From NCBI RefSeq assembly GCF_963576615.1, contig NC_088714.1:45479772-45543771 (forward strand): a DNA stretch of 64,000 bases, given 5' to 3'. This DNA comes from Watersipora subatra (Eukaryota; Bryozoa; Gymnolaemata; Cheilostomatida; Watersiporidae). The notes beneath the pieces are model-generated. The model saw nothing but the letters and a program-made list of their open reading frames with translations. It ran no database searches and had not been told where the DNA came from. The translations under genes were made by a program, and so were the position numbers. Positions 48,801 to 63,000 of the stretch are shown piece after piece (the stretch's first letter is position 1; every line of letters starts with the position of its first letter).

Positions 48801-51800
48801 GACGAGTGGTGTAAACAGATAGATTGACCAATGAGAATGTCATATCATTGTGTACGCATCACGCAGAGTATTAATTAGTTATTGCGGATTCCTGGAAAAT
48901 CTTCTAAAATGTTTCATAGACAGTTACAATTTAAGGTAGGGGCCTTCACATGTTAGAATATCTTTGTTCATATATGTAAATAACTGTTTGGGTCAAATCT
49001 CATCATCGTCATTTGAAAGTGAATAAAACTACCTTGCTCTGAAAATGAAGAAAATAGAATCATGATTATGTTTGTTGGTAATCAACCCTTTCAGCCAATC
49101 ACAAGTGTACCCGATATCTACCGATGTAAACCACCACGCTCAGCAAAGACGCACCGACAGCATTGACAACACTGACAGCATAGCCAACTTGTAAGCTATA
49201 CAAACTTCGTCGTTTGTATAGTCGGCCCCATAAAACAGTAGGGCTTGATACTTGGATCTCAGACTACTTAATATTTAATTAGCTCATTCGCTGGCTTAGT
49301 TCTCAAATCAGCTAACGGCAAAAACTAAAAAAATTGAGATAATTGCATATTTTGGGTGTTTATAGAGTTACAAATATATGGACAAACTTTCTTTGCAAAG
49401 TTGCTGTTTTTCTCTTACGTCTCAGTCATACAAATGAGCTAAATGGGTTTATTCTACAAGCTCGTTAGAGCTCAAACTCTTCAACTGCTTTATCCAATAC
49501 AGACTAGATACAATACCAATAATCCAGTTTATCTAACTACAGTGTATTATACAAACTGCTTCATCGCATATACGCAACTCACAACTCAACGCTGCTCGTT
49601 GCATGAGACTTAAGCAAGCATGGAGGTTGCAAATGGCTGACCATACCAGCACTCAACATATTATTTTATGGTTTGATAGCTGCGTCCCACAGAACAGGAA
49701 CACCATCATGTCTTATGTTTTGCAACATTATTGCGCAAAGTCATGACAAACTCGTGTCTGTAACGCAGAGATATTGCGAGCCTGGACACAACTCAATACA
49801 GGAAATCGATTCTGCTCAGTTTGATCGGAAGAGCTCTACAACCACATGACAAATACAGTCCACTCTCCCTCATTCGCTACATACTCAATATAAAACCCAA
49901 CAAGAAAGGTATGGAAGTCACTCTTAGGTATACAAAGTTGTAGTGAAATAACAAAAACAGGGCATTACAATCTGGTACGCTACATCAAGGTGAAGCAACT
50001 TATATACCATTCACTTAGACCTCAAAATGTTTCACATCTTGATCACTGGAATGAGCCTACTTTAAAAGTGAGTTCTATTATAAGTAGAACCTGATCAAGA
50101 GGATCCTCATCTGGGATCAGATGAGTCAACGCTACAGAAGATAAATGGGCTATAACGTTAGATGAAGCAAAAGTGAAAGATCTCAAGCCAATGCTTCCTT
50201 TTATGGCAGAAACAAAACAAACCATACATGGAATCGCTACTAAAATAGACTTAGTTTACCATCATAACTTTGAGCCTATGTACTGTAATGTCGTAAAATT
50301 ATCTAGTGGTTCATCTAGAGAAAGTGAATACAATATTTGTACACTATAAACCAAAGTAATTCTATGCACTTGTGCATTCTCAGACGCATTGTTATGCATC
50401 AATGATATACCAATTGGCTGCTTTGTGCTCTAACTTCTAAACTGGTTTGTGAATAAACCAGTAAACTAGAATTACGGAAAATAGTTTTAACCACAAAGTA
50501 AACTGATAAAATAAAAAAATATTTTACCCACTCTTTGTTAGGATATTGTTTACTGGATTTTGAAAATTTTAACTAATATTAAAATGGAATTACAGAAGAT
50601 CAAAACTTGTAATCTATTTTGTAAATTAGCCTTTGTGTCCCACATGACTGGTTTGAGAATTAAGCCAGAGCATTGTCAGCAAATGCATAACAAAATATAA
50701 TCAGAAATACACCAAATGAACGAGTTTCGATTGAAATCTAAGTCATTTTAATACAATATAAAGTAGCTTGAAATAAGTTTAATGAGTTTAAACATAAATA
50801 TTGAAAGGCTTATAAATGAAAACTGCAGCTTATTTTATAAGTTGTATAGTGAAAATGATACGGGTAAATGTCAAATACAAAAAAATTTGCTCGCATTGCC
50901 GACCTCCAGCACGCTTTGCAGGGCCACCGAGACAGAGCTCAAGCTTGAAGTACCTTTTGTGTCGCCTACAATTTACTTAGACTTTGAAATGAAGGACACG
51001 AGATGTATGACTGCACAGATCAAAAGATGTGGCCTCTTTCTCTTGGATATCTACACACATATCGAGCAAAAGCTCACACTTATTCCGATAACTACAGGTA
51101 AATGAAAGCGAGTAATGAGTTATTATAGACATGGTTTGCCTCTGATCATAGTAGATATTTCAGCTCTTTGTTCTACATTTGCCATAACAGAAGTAAATGC
51201 TACATAATTCTACACAACTGGGTAGTATAACCCAGTTAACAAGTTTACCTACCAGCAGCATTCATGCCTTTAGCGAGCTTGTAGAACGCCTGTTTGGCAC
51301 TACCACCAGACATTTGCTGATCCAACTGATCTCATTTGCTAGAGGAATATGGTGGTTGACAAACTCACTGACACTAGGGTTTTAAGTACTATTAATTGTC
51401 AGGGGACTACAACAAGGTCAGAACCTTCCATAGAAACTTACGATAGAACTTAAGTTAACCTTGACATGCAAGGCAATACCGCTACAGAACACGTTTTACG
51501 AGCGTGTAAAAGCTTTACCCTACGCTAAGTCGACTGAGCTCATGTTTATGAATAAAAATGTCTGTTAAAACAGCTTTCGCAATGTTGAATGAAAACTCAA
51601 CACTGAATGATGTCACGTGAGAAGAGAGACAAGTCCATAATAATCTTGAACCTAAAGAAAGCACAGGATATTTAGCTTGATGCAGTCCTCCCAAGAAAGA
51701 TCAGCTAGAAGGATATCTAGCTTAGAAGGATGCTAAAGAGAATGTCGGCTGTTTGAACTTCAAGCATGATACGCGGCGTAGGCTTAGTTTTGAACAAAAA

Positions 51801-54031
51801 CATACGAAGATATATATATATCTTCATGTTTTTGTATATAAATATGACAGGAAGGCAACTCTCATTGTCAACAGGAGTTATCTCCCTTGTCGACTCTCTG
51901 ATGAGCCTTAAATAGCTGAAACAGTACTGTCTGTAGCATGAGTATGTATATCTTTATATATATATTTTTATATACCTTTTTAGCTGTTGTTCAAACAGAT
52001 GGTTAGGCTATGAAATGGTGTATCGTTTAAGACTGAGAGGAGTGAGCTGACTCCTTATCCTAGCTCGACTACCGTAAACCAAAATAGCTGAATAGAAAAA
52101 GCTGTCAAAATAAAACATACTGATTAGTGAGGGGAGAGGCCGAGGCTATAGAGGCACCATGTAAAGCATCTGTAGGAGTCAGTTTCTCTACAAGAGCATC
52201 AATTCCAGCTTTCTGCCTGAGCATGAGACCGGCTCCATTTGGCATTGAGGAAGGAGTGCCTACAGGTATCCAAAGCAGCTAGTTGCAATTAACCTCAACT
52301 CTGTCATGTTGCAAATTTACACAATCGTTTAAAACCCACTTTCATTTACAGTCATACCTTGACATATGAGAACAACATATGAGAAATTTGAGATACGACA
52401 ATTCTGAGCAAACCTTTGCCTTGAGATAAAAGACAAACTTAAGATAGAAGCAGTCGAAGCTGCTAGGTGGCAATGCATGTAAGAGGCCACCCAAGAGAAC
52501 AGCATTGCTCAGTCTTTCTCATCAGATCAGTTTGGAATTTTTTTAAAAGGCCGGCTAAAAGTGAAGATGAAAACGAGGCTAAAAGAGTCAAGCCGGAAGA
52601 AGATAACTTTTTCAGAGGGTAGGAGGATATGGAGTTGCATTTAGTTATCCTATGGAGGAAAAATTGATTCTAGATATGAGAGAATTGACATATGAACTCA
52701 GTCCTGGAACGCATTAGGCGCGTATGCCGAGTTATGACTGTATATTATTAAACAAAATACTAAAACATTAAGAAAACCCAAAATAAAAATATAATAGAAA
52801 GTCACAGGTTCATCTGAAAGTCATGAGCAAGAGGTCACCAAGAGGTCAGCCAGAAACATGTAAAACATATACAAGAATGACAGTTGCAAAGCTAACAACC
52901 TGTACCATGCAGTGAAACTTCAAGCAAAATGTGCTGAAGAAATTCATTGTTCTAGGAATTACCCAGTCTCTCTGAGGGCGTGTCATATGACGGAGAAGGT
53001 GTGGTTATGCTCAATGAAAGACTATTTGGTCTCCTTGCAGCTGGACTAGGAAGTGCTGCCGCCTTTTTCGATGGAGGTCCAGCTGCAGTGCTGACGTTAT
53101 CAGACGTCTAAAGAACACACGTAGGAAATAGAATCACAAGGTTACAAAGGGCATGTTTGAAGAATTGATTGTTTTCTGATGAAGAAATAGTTATCGATAT
53201 TTTTTGTATCTTCTTTCCAGTATTTAAAAAGGTAACCACTATGTAATGTACTATTAACGCGGAACGGGTTCAACTAGTACCAACTTTTTAGATCAGCAAC
53301 AAACATTAAATATTTAATGATTCACTGCATCAGTATTGGAAAGAGAATAACAAAAACATAAAATGGATTGCCCAGATGCCCACAGGCCAAATCTATACAA
53401 TACAAATGCAACATATTCACTGACACTAGGGTTTCAAGTACTATTAATTGTCAGGGGACTACAACAAGGTCAGAACCTGCCCTAGAAAGTTATGATTGAA
53501 CTAAAGTTAGCCTTAACATGCAAGACAATACAAGGTGAACTCGTAGTCTCGCATACTTGGAGCTTGATTTTTTTTACCAAATTATTGTTGAAATAGCAAC
53601 TGGCCGATTCCAAAATATTCAACTATTGCCAGTTTATTACAGACTAGCAGAATACCCGGCGTTGCACGGGTATTAAAAATCAGCTTGTACACAATGAGAG
53701 GTAGTGAAGTTGCCGGCCCCTTGCAATCAGCCTGGCACATTGCCAATGGCTAATTTGAGTAAGCTTACTAATAGGAGCTAAGGACTTGCTCTCACAGGAG
53801 AACAAGCATAAAACGATGTTGCGCTGTAATGGAAAGCGGTAGCATATTTTCAGCTGCATAGCGACATATATCAATCACCCAAAGAATTAATCTTGCGCGT
53901 AGGTAAATTGGTAAGGCATTTGCCTGGCAAATGGGATGTTACAAGATCAAACCTACGATACGGACTCTCCATTCCAATAGTTTAATAGCTATAACAGGAC
54001 AAACTGAATTACACACAGATACACAGACTTT

Positions 54032-54078
<47 letters not shown>

Positions 54079-57000
54079 ATGAATGACAAAATATTGTGGA
54101 CACTTACGGACATAAAACCAACCTGTGTACACTTACAGACATACTATAAACCTGTGTACACTTAAGAATGCACAACCTACCTGTATACACTTAGGGACAC
54201 ACAACCAAGCTGTATGAACTTAAGAACACACAACCAACCTGTGTACACTCAAGGACACACAACCAATCTGCGTATACTTAGGGACACACAACCAACCTGT
54301 ATACACTTAACCACACACAATAAACCTGTGTACGGTTAGGGCACAAAACCTACCTGTTTACGTTTAGGAGATCTCCTCTCGCCTGGCTCCAAATTGGATG
54401 AACCATCTGAAGAGTTGATGGTGAATTTAGGTAACACTGGATAGTTGGGGTCTATCCGAGGCACTGCTAGGAACTCCTCTTTAACTGGTTCCTAAAAAAA
54501 TCATTAAAATTCAAACTGAATAAATCTCAACATAATAGGAAGGTCAGACAACTTCTACCTATCTAAACAGAACACTACTTAAGCATACACAGTACGTATA
54601 TGCGCTTACCATGGCTTTCTAAATTAAAATCAGTTTAACTGAAATTAATAAGCGCAAATAAACTTTTGCAAAAATTTTGGCGTTCTTTGGATGAGCTAGC
54701 TTTTTTTATTGAGAATTTAAGTTTTTTAAATCCTATTGTAATGATCTAGATTTGATCGCAAAGATCTTCCATTTGATCATTTTACTTCCTCACACCTGTT
54801 ACAGCATATGTTCAGTTTTCATTGACCAGAACTTGATAGGAAACACCTTCTTTACTTCATACCAACAGCTTGCATCTTTGCACACTATGGCTTGTTATTT
54901 CCCAGCACTTTCAGTGTCACGTGGCTGAAGCATTGCCAATCCAACCCACAACCAATTTTTTACAACAATCAAAACATTTGTTTCTCTTCTCCAAAACATC
55001 TCGTGACAAGCAAGATTAACCGTATGTCACATCTAGAAGAGCTCAGCTCTGTAAACCGACTTTGAGTATGCCTCAGGTTATTCACAACATGTCGAACCTC
55101 ATTAAAATATCACCCTTGTTGTTGCAATATTTAACTGATAAAATGTGTGAGTGTAGAATGGGATAACTCCCCACACACCATGTTCATCTAACAATACATC
55201 GAAGCTTTTTCTTGAGAAAACTTCTGAGATTACTAAAAACAGCAAAAGAACTTTGAACCGGCAAATAATTTCAAGTGCCTAATATAGGATGGAGAAACTC
55301 TTATAAATGGGGTCTGGAAGCGCATGAAATTAAACAGAGAAACCTGTTCCTTTATCTCCGACCAACTCAGATGAATAGACAATTGGTGGTGTAATATAAA
55401 ATCTGGCCATTAGAAATGATGACGAGAGTCCTGTCGAAGACTAGGAGTACAAATGAGCTCTTGTGAGCAAGCATTAAAGAGCTTGAAACATGCACAGTAA
55501 ATCCTCGCTCTTCAAGATTAATCTCAGCCAGCCCCTCCACCATCGCAATAAGCGCAAATCCACAAAATAGAAACTAATGTACTCATATCTAAATATCAAT
55601 CCAATAAAGGCACTTCTTCAGTTATCATTAGCATTTTCATTTATTCAGGTGCAATAGACAATGTTGAGGGTCAAGGGCGTATAAGAGGAGTGATGAAGGG
55701 CTATTTCACAAAATGTAACAAGAAAACAGTGAGCTGTGAAGACGGCTCTTACAATGATACCCCGGAGAGATCTCACTGGCCAAAAGTAAGAAAGAGATTT
55801 ATGTATTTTGTGTATTATATTTGTATTGATTTAATTTTCAACTTTGAACGAATATTTTTACTCCGTAAAGCGATAAAGCCACGAAATATTGAAGAGCTAC
55901 TGTAATAGCAACTCACAGCACACCTGTTTCCCTAATAAATAATAAAAAGTATAAACAGATCCAATAATTTCTACAGCAGTAATTTACCAATTTTCATTTT
56001 ACTAGAACAATGTTAGCGAGTTAAATCGTAAAAACCTCAATGAGCGATTAGGAAGATGACTGACCTTAAACGACCGAACATTCTCAGGCAGGAGATCACC
56101 GAGGAGCCTCCAGTCACCTGTGTCAGGTCTCACCTCATATTCTAGATATTTAAAGCCAGAGGAAAGGGGACGACTCTGCTCTTTTAGCGAGTTGTAACAC
56201 ATCTGTTTAGCCACGCCTGACGCAGATGTATATACCTAAAAAAGTCTTCAAGATATATCTCTGCGGCCATTACAAAGCTTGGAAGAATTCAGGCGAATGG
56301 AAAAATATCCATTAAGGACTTGAGCCTTAGCATCTGAGTCTCCTAAAATGATGACCAATTCTAACCATCTCTCTGTAGCAACTTGGAGAATATACTGAAC
56401 ACAAGGAAGCTTTTGCTAGAAGCGGGCAACTGCAATACCTCCCACCCCCTTATATGGTCTATGTGACAGATATGGGCAGTCCTTAGAATAGTTTAATTGT
56501 TTTAAAAGTTCAGCAGACACCCTTAAAATTTAAATACTCTGTTCCGAAAATGGTTACGGTATACCAAGCTAAAATACATGTAAATAACTTATTCCGTTCC
56601 AAAATCTTTCCAACCTTACCCCTTTGGCCCCCCAAAATGAAACAGCTAAATTTCTCAATTTAATGACTCTACGGTAACTGTGGAATTACTGTTTTGTACT
56701 GACAACTTTTCCCTGTTTTCTTATCACTTTTACTCAGTTTAGATTACAATAATTTTATGTAAAGTTAAAAGGAGCACTTACCTTCAACGTCAATTAAAAT
56801 TGTTTTTTTCCTTTTTTACTCCACAACGAGGTCTATGGTGCAAATCTAAAAGTTTATGGCTAAAGTAGCGGAAAAGTATAAGTTTCTCCTATACATGATT
56901 TTCTCTCCTAAGTGTTGGAAAATAAAAGCCAATACCTATCAAAGCTAGCTATGAAAGGCTGGTTATTCAAATCTAATTTGAGAATTTGCACCGACTTGAC

Positions 57001-60000
57001 GCTTTACGATATATGGAAGTTCTCACATAATCCTTCCTTTTTTCGTGACCTCATTCTTTCGTTGTCTGCCATCTTTATGGACAACTTTTATCGTTAAAAA
57101 CACGAAGCTTCTGCAATTAATATCGCAAACAATGCTTTTGTTTGCAAATTTTTTATTTTAGTGTCAAAACAACAGCGAAAAAACTACTAATCCAGAGAAT
57201 GACAATTTTTTCTACAAAGATAGCGGCTTTTTCGCGGACGAGCGCATGTGCAAACAGGGTTATGACGTCAAAAAAAACAACGATGGATACGAAGCAAAAC
57301 CTTTACATAACCCTTTAGGTTCAGAGAAATTTATGTAAAAGGTTTACGTATATGGCGTCTGCTGTACTCAGAAATGCTATATTACCAACACCTGCCCACT
57401 CGATGTTCAATACACCACAAAATCTAGGGCTAGGTATCAATACCCTTTGGATAGTCTATATGTCATGCATTTCTAACTATCTACAGCTTAAGAATGGTAT
57501 GTGTCAGCAACTTCTAGGTGCTTTGCACGCTGCAGCATCTACATTAGAGCTCGGGAATGGCAAGGGTCAATCAATATCTGTCCGATGGTTTATATGTCAC
57601 AACATCTAGAGCTCGCGAATGCTAAGTGTCCCAATAACTACATCAATGATCGACAGCACCAAATGTCAAGACCTGTACAAAGCACCTGAGTTGTCAATAT
57701 GTAACAATATCTAAATCTCAAAGATGCTATGTCAGTTCCTTATATTTCGCTTCCATTCCGCAATATTTAAATGATCACTGAGTAATGCCAAATGATAGTA
57801 CCTGCCCAGTAATGCCAAATGATAGTACCTGTCCAGTAATGCCAAATGATAGTACCTGCCCAGTAATGCCAAATGACAGTACCTGCCCAGTAATGCCAAA
57901 TGATAGTACCTGCCCAGTGCCTTTGGGGTATTCGATGAAGAGTTTCAGATCGTAATCTGTTCCTGACTTGTGGCTAGCATCAAAAGCAAAGACACGACCC
58001 CTCTCCGAATGAGCTTTTTTGAACCGCACTTCGAATGGAGTAGACTTGGCGAGGACTTGCAAAACTGATATAACATGAGGCGGCTGCAACAAATAGAGAC
58101 ACCAATGTTTTATAACGCAGCTCTGTAAGAACACTTCGAGTCTCAGAAGGCCTCGAATACCGTGGAGTTTTGATTCGAAGATTGACTGACCAAACAGTAC
58201 CAGTAACAAGCCTAGGTCAGTAGTCTCTTGTATATAGAATTGAAAAAATAAAAATCCTTAATAAAAACCTGCAAAGCCAACTCACACTATAAATATTATA
58301 TGATGTATTATGAAGATCATTGAGACCTAAAAGGAAGCTATTACGGGAAAACTTAATAATTACAACTAACTATGGACTTGCTTTCAATACAAACTCAAAC
58401 ATTCTTGAAGAGAGTTGTTCCCACCATGTAATCAAGGAAAGACAACAATGCATACCTTAGTAGTGTAGTCGAGGTTAAGAGGAGCTGTCAATGGTCTACA
58501 CTCTTCGCTGCCTGGTGTGACCGGGGAGGTCAGGCCATCTCCACTTACAACTGGAGTGCCACTCAATCCCGGTATACCTGGTATAACCGGTAACCTGTTC
58601 TTTTGACCCCAATTAGCTGCAGCAATACGGGCGGCAGCCATACCTGAAAGAAACCTGTCCTGATGAGAAGAGGCATCCAATAGGAAGCACTACATGAAAC
58701 TGAACAGCCTGTGGAATTCAGCATTGTAACCAAGTACAAGGTCGGCTGAAGGTGAACGAATATTATTCTCTGCAATTAACCAAAAAGCTATCTTATTAAA
58801 AATAGCAAAAAACCTTGATTTTGGTGTTTAAAAAGATAAATAATATCTGCCAACTGAATAGGCCGTTAGCAGTGGACACACATCAGCCAACTGAAACTTT
58901 CGACATCGGCTGCTTCAGCTGAGAGAAGCAACAAAAGAAAACCGAAAATCTAACAGCAAAACTACATTGGTTATGCATAATTCAATTTAGTAAGACGACA
59001 CAAAAACTCATATTTTACCGAAAACCTGAGCAAACATTTCATTTTACTTGAGCAAATGAGATATTCACTTATTATCCCAAACAGTTAATTCAATTGGATT
59101 TAAGAACGTGATTATTTAAAGAATGTAAGAATAACACTGGAAATGGCCAAAACGACACAGATATAGCTACTAAGCCCAACCAATCGGTTGTAACCAATCT
59201 TACAACCAATCCCGATTGGTTGTAAGAGAATCCAAATTGACATCATATGTAAGTTCCAGAACATTGGCTGCTTCGATCAAGATACAACAACTTCAAAAGC
59301 TTCAGCCCATTTGCCCTATAGCCACCTCTTGAGGAAGTCTCACAACCAGCATTAATAAAATGGATTGGTTGGTTTAACACCGACTGTCAGCACGAAGTCC
59401 TAGCTTTCCACTGATAAAACATGGAGATGCCTTATTAGAGCTAAAGGGCTTTAGCTTTGATGCATTGTCTAGCCATCTTATAACTCTGGTGTTTTACTTC
59501 CAGCCTTTTCTAGTTTGTAACACCTTATGACCTGCGCGAGACAGACACAACTGTAACTAGTTCAGCTTGTAGTAAGTAAAGTGGGCTTCTAGTAGTTTGT
59601 AAATGCTTAAAGGTTGACTTGCAACAAAATTCACATTACAGTTATTTGATATCTACGGATTCACCATGTCTTACTCTGTTGTGTTGTAGATGCCAAATAT
59701 GTGGGAATGTGATTACAAGCTCTTAAAAGCTAAAAAACGAACAGTTAAGCGCAGCCGCACGAGACTGCCGTAGTTTGGATTCTCTTTCCAAAACGGTTCA
59801 AATGTGACGTAGTTGTGAGAGATGGTTTCTGTTTATACTTTCATGCAACCTTATCCGTCGAAAAATTTTTACAAATATACTTGACGCATTCAATAAAACC
59901 ACGTCTATCATTCTTACGCATCTATTTTATCGTCATTGTAATGCTGTCACTTTGAGCACTGATATCTTATAACTTACCATAAAAATTCATTTAATTTTTT

Positions 60001-63000
60001 AACCTTACCTCGAAGGAGTACACATCATTGTCTGATAATCATGACGAGCCTGTTGGTCACCTGTGATAATCGAAAAGTGCTGCAAAAATTATTCGCGAAG
60101 TATTGGGTCACATGATCAGATTACGACTAGACGATTAGACCAAGCCGAAACAAAACTTTAAAGTAGCGAGCATCTATATTTGATACGGGGTCTTCGGTAA
60201 AACCCGAAGTGTTTGTCATAAACTCGTGCTACGATAAGTTTATATTGAGCTTTTTATTGGCCTTTCAGTTCACATGAGAACATCACGTGACAAGACGATA
60301 ACCAAACTGTCATGACTACGTCATCGAAATAAAGAGATTCCAATCTACGGCGGCTTTTCGTTTTTGAGCTTTTAAGAGCTTGTAAACACCTAAGCACCTA
60401 CAACACAACAGAGTAAGACATGGTGAATCTTTTGATACCAAATAACTGTAATATGAATTTTGTTGCAAGTCAACTTTTAAATTTCATAACGGTAGCATTG
60501 TAAAAGATGTGAGCATCCTTAAAGACATGTGCGAACAGCAAAACTTTCGAGCTGCATTTACGCTAGCACAAAAAAAACGCTGAAAGACTTGAGACCCTCC
60601 ATCTTTTGTGAGCAAGCTTCATAAACCCTCAGTATTGACAACAGCAACATTTCCATAAATGGAAACGAAGCAGTGTCTTATTTTGAGCATTTAAACCAAA
60701 CCATGCATTGCCAAATCATTAAGAATGACTCCAATAAAACCTGTTCAGATTATTTCTTTTCAATTCAACAATAATGGTTCAAGTAAAAACATACATGAAG
60801 TTCAAATACTTATTATATAAAGTCTAAAAGACGGAATCGAGAATGCTACACCCATAGATAAGAGGTTGTTGCAAAATGAATGTATTTGAGACCGTAAGCC
60901 CATTTTTCTGATGAGTCATGCCATTCCAAAGCATGAGCCATTGTTGGATAGAAATGAATATAATTGTGACGTTATGTTATAAATGTTACGGGCAGCTAAC
61001 AACTGTCGGACTTTACTACGTCAGTGTCTGCAGCGGAACTGCGCTGAATGTCAACGGCTTTAGTATTGGTTAACTTGATAGCTATTGGTTAATTATAAGC
61101 CCAGCTCGCATATATGCTGACCTATAAAAACAGCCCTGAAATCAGGTAACTTATAAGAACTCACATATAAGCCGACCTATAAATCATAACACGCCGAACA
61201 GACCTATCAAAGAATAAGGTTCCATTTTGCTTGATGGCTTTTGCAAGCTTAGCACCAAATGTTTCTGATGGGTGAGTAATTTTATAATCAGCATATTATG
61301 TCTCCGCTTAATTGAAAGGAAACAATCATGTTTGCTGTGAGCCAATGGGAAACATGTTTGCATTTCACCGTTGCCCTTCGATTCACTTTTCAAAAGCACA
61401 CTTTAATAACTATTTCTTCTTTGCCATGATAAATAGTAAAAGAATAATAAAATCTTCAGTAAAATAGTCAGGCAACCCACTGCAAATCTCATCAAACAGA
61501 AAACAGTATTTCAACATTATTCAGGCTAAAACTATAGCAGTTTGTGCGATTTAAAAAAACATTAACAGTAGTATCATATCCATCGAGCACATGTTCATCA
61601 ACTTTTCATGACCCAAAGTATACTGAAAAATTATAGTTAGTATCATATAATTCTTCATTTGCATCACAATCATTTATGACCTACCAACGAATGAGTCGTA
61701 TTGATTTTTTCGCGATATCGTTATAATAAAATTTGTTATTATAACAAAGGAAGTAGATGGAGATATTTGAAAACTGTTACAAATGCAAGTGAAATTTCTG
61801 GTCTAACATCCTGTGCAAGAATTAATTTGATTGATTTACCCTGGTACTTAGAAACAGCTTTTGTAAACAAAGAAATGTTAATGCCGGTATTTCTGCCGTT
61901 AGGGTTCAACGGGTAAAATTTTAGCCACCCTTCAGCACTTTTCAAGCAAATACAGTTGACGAGTGCACCCCCCCCCCACCGCATGTCCTTCTGAAGCATA
62001 GTGGTCAGACACAAAAACCTTTGTTACAAGATCATTTAAAAGACAAATTATAATTTTTTAGTGAGTAACCCTGCTGAATATCGAATACCATAGTAAATTT
62101 GCTACTAAGGCTCTCGTGCAGATTGCTCAGGATGTTTAGCTAGACAATCCCTAACTGTTTCTAACAAAATGCTGAACACAAGCTAACACCCCTTCAGATG
62201 TACCTCTAGATCTACATATATAGTAAAACGCAGCCAATACGCTCAATGTTATTAAAGAAAGTTCAATGAGGACAACAGTATTGGCAACGGGCAGCCGAGC
62301 TACTAGTAGAGTACTAACCCTGACGGTAAGCGAGACTGGCAGCGGGAGACATGAGTTGAGGTGCTGCCACAGACTGACCGATGTTGGGTACATTCGGCAG
62401 GGCACCGAATCCCTGTCTGGACAAATCAATGATTCCTGGCCGAACTGGACTAGGCAGTGGCTCTGCAGTCGTACTTAGCTCTACAAGTGATAGCACAGCT
62501 GGTATCAGTAAAAATGAGTAAAAATCATGCACGGTGTATGACTGAAATAGATAAACTTGTTCAACAATTTTACCTGCAAATTTGGAGTTGTATTCTCAAT
62601 TGCCTTTCTAAGCTACTAACTGACAACAAACATGACATTTTGATAAACAACAGTACCCAAACAAAGCAAACTCAGTCATTAATTATACAAATGCACTAGT
62701 AGGAATATTTAGTTGGTTTTAAAATGCGAATTACAACCCTTACCACAGACAGCCTCAAAGTTAATCAGTACCACTTGAAATGCTATATATATATATTTCT
62801 CAAAGTTTGTGTGAATGTGTGTATGCGTGTCCAGCTATAGCTATTAAAATCTTGGAATAAAGAATCGGTAAAGAAGAAGATTTGATCTTGGAACCTCCCG
62901 TTTGCCAGACCGACGCCTTATTTACTAAACCACATGAGCTTGATATATTCGCTAGGCAATATATGTCGGTATATGGGAGCAACTAGACTAGACGACTGCT

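Noticed and set aside
51197-51385. Possible extra IRF2BP exon on the - strand reading [16 protein letters not shown]
   Set aside because: Exons h and i already join in phase; including this piece gives a stop with most acceptor choices. A rare cassette exon cannot be excluded.
53885-53970. True tRNA gene
   Set aside because: The A and B boxes are degenerate, the cloverleaf does not close by eye, and the segment is part of a repeated element with a second copy at 62.9 kb.
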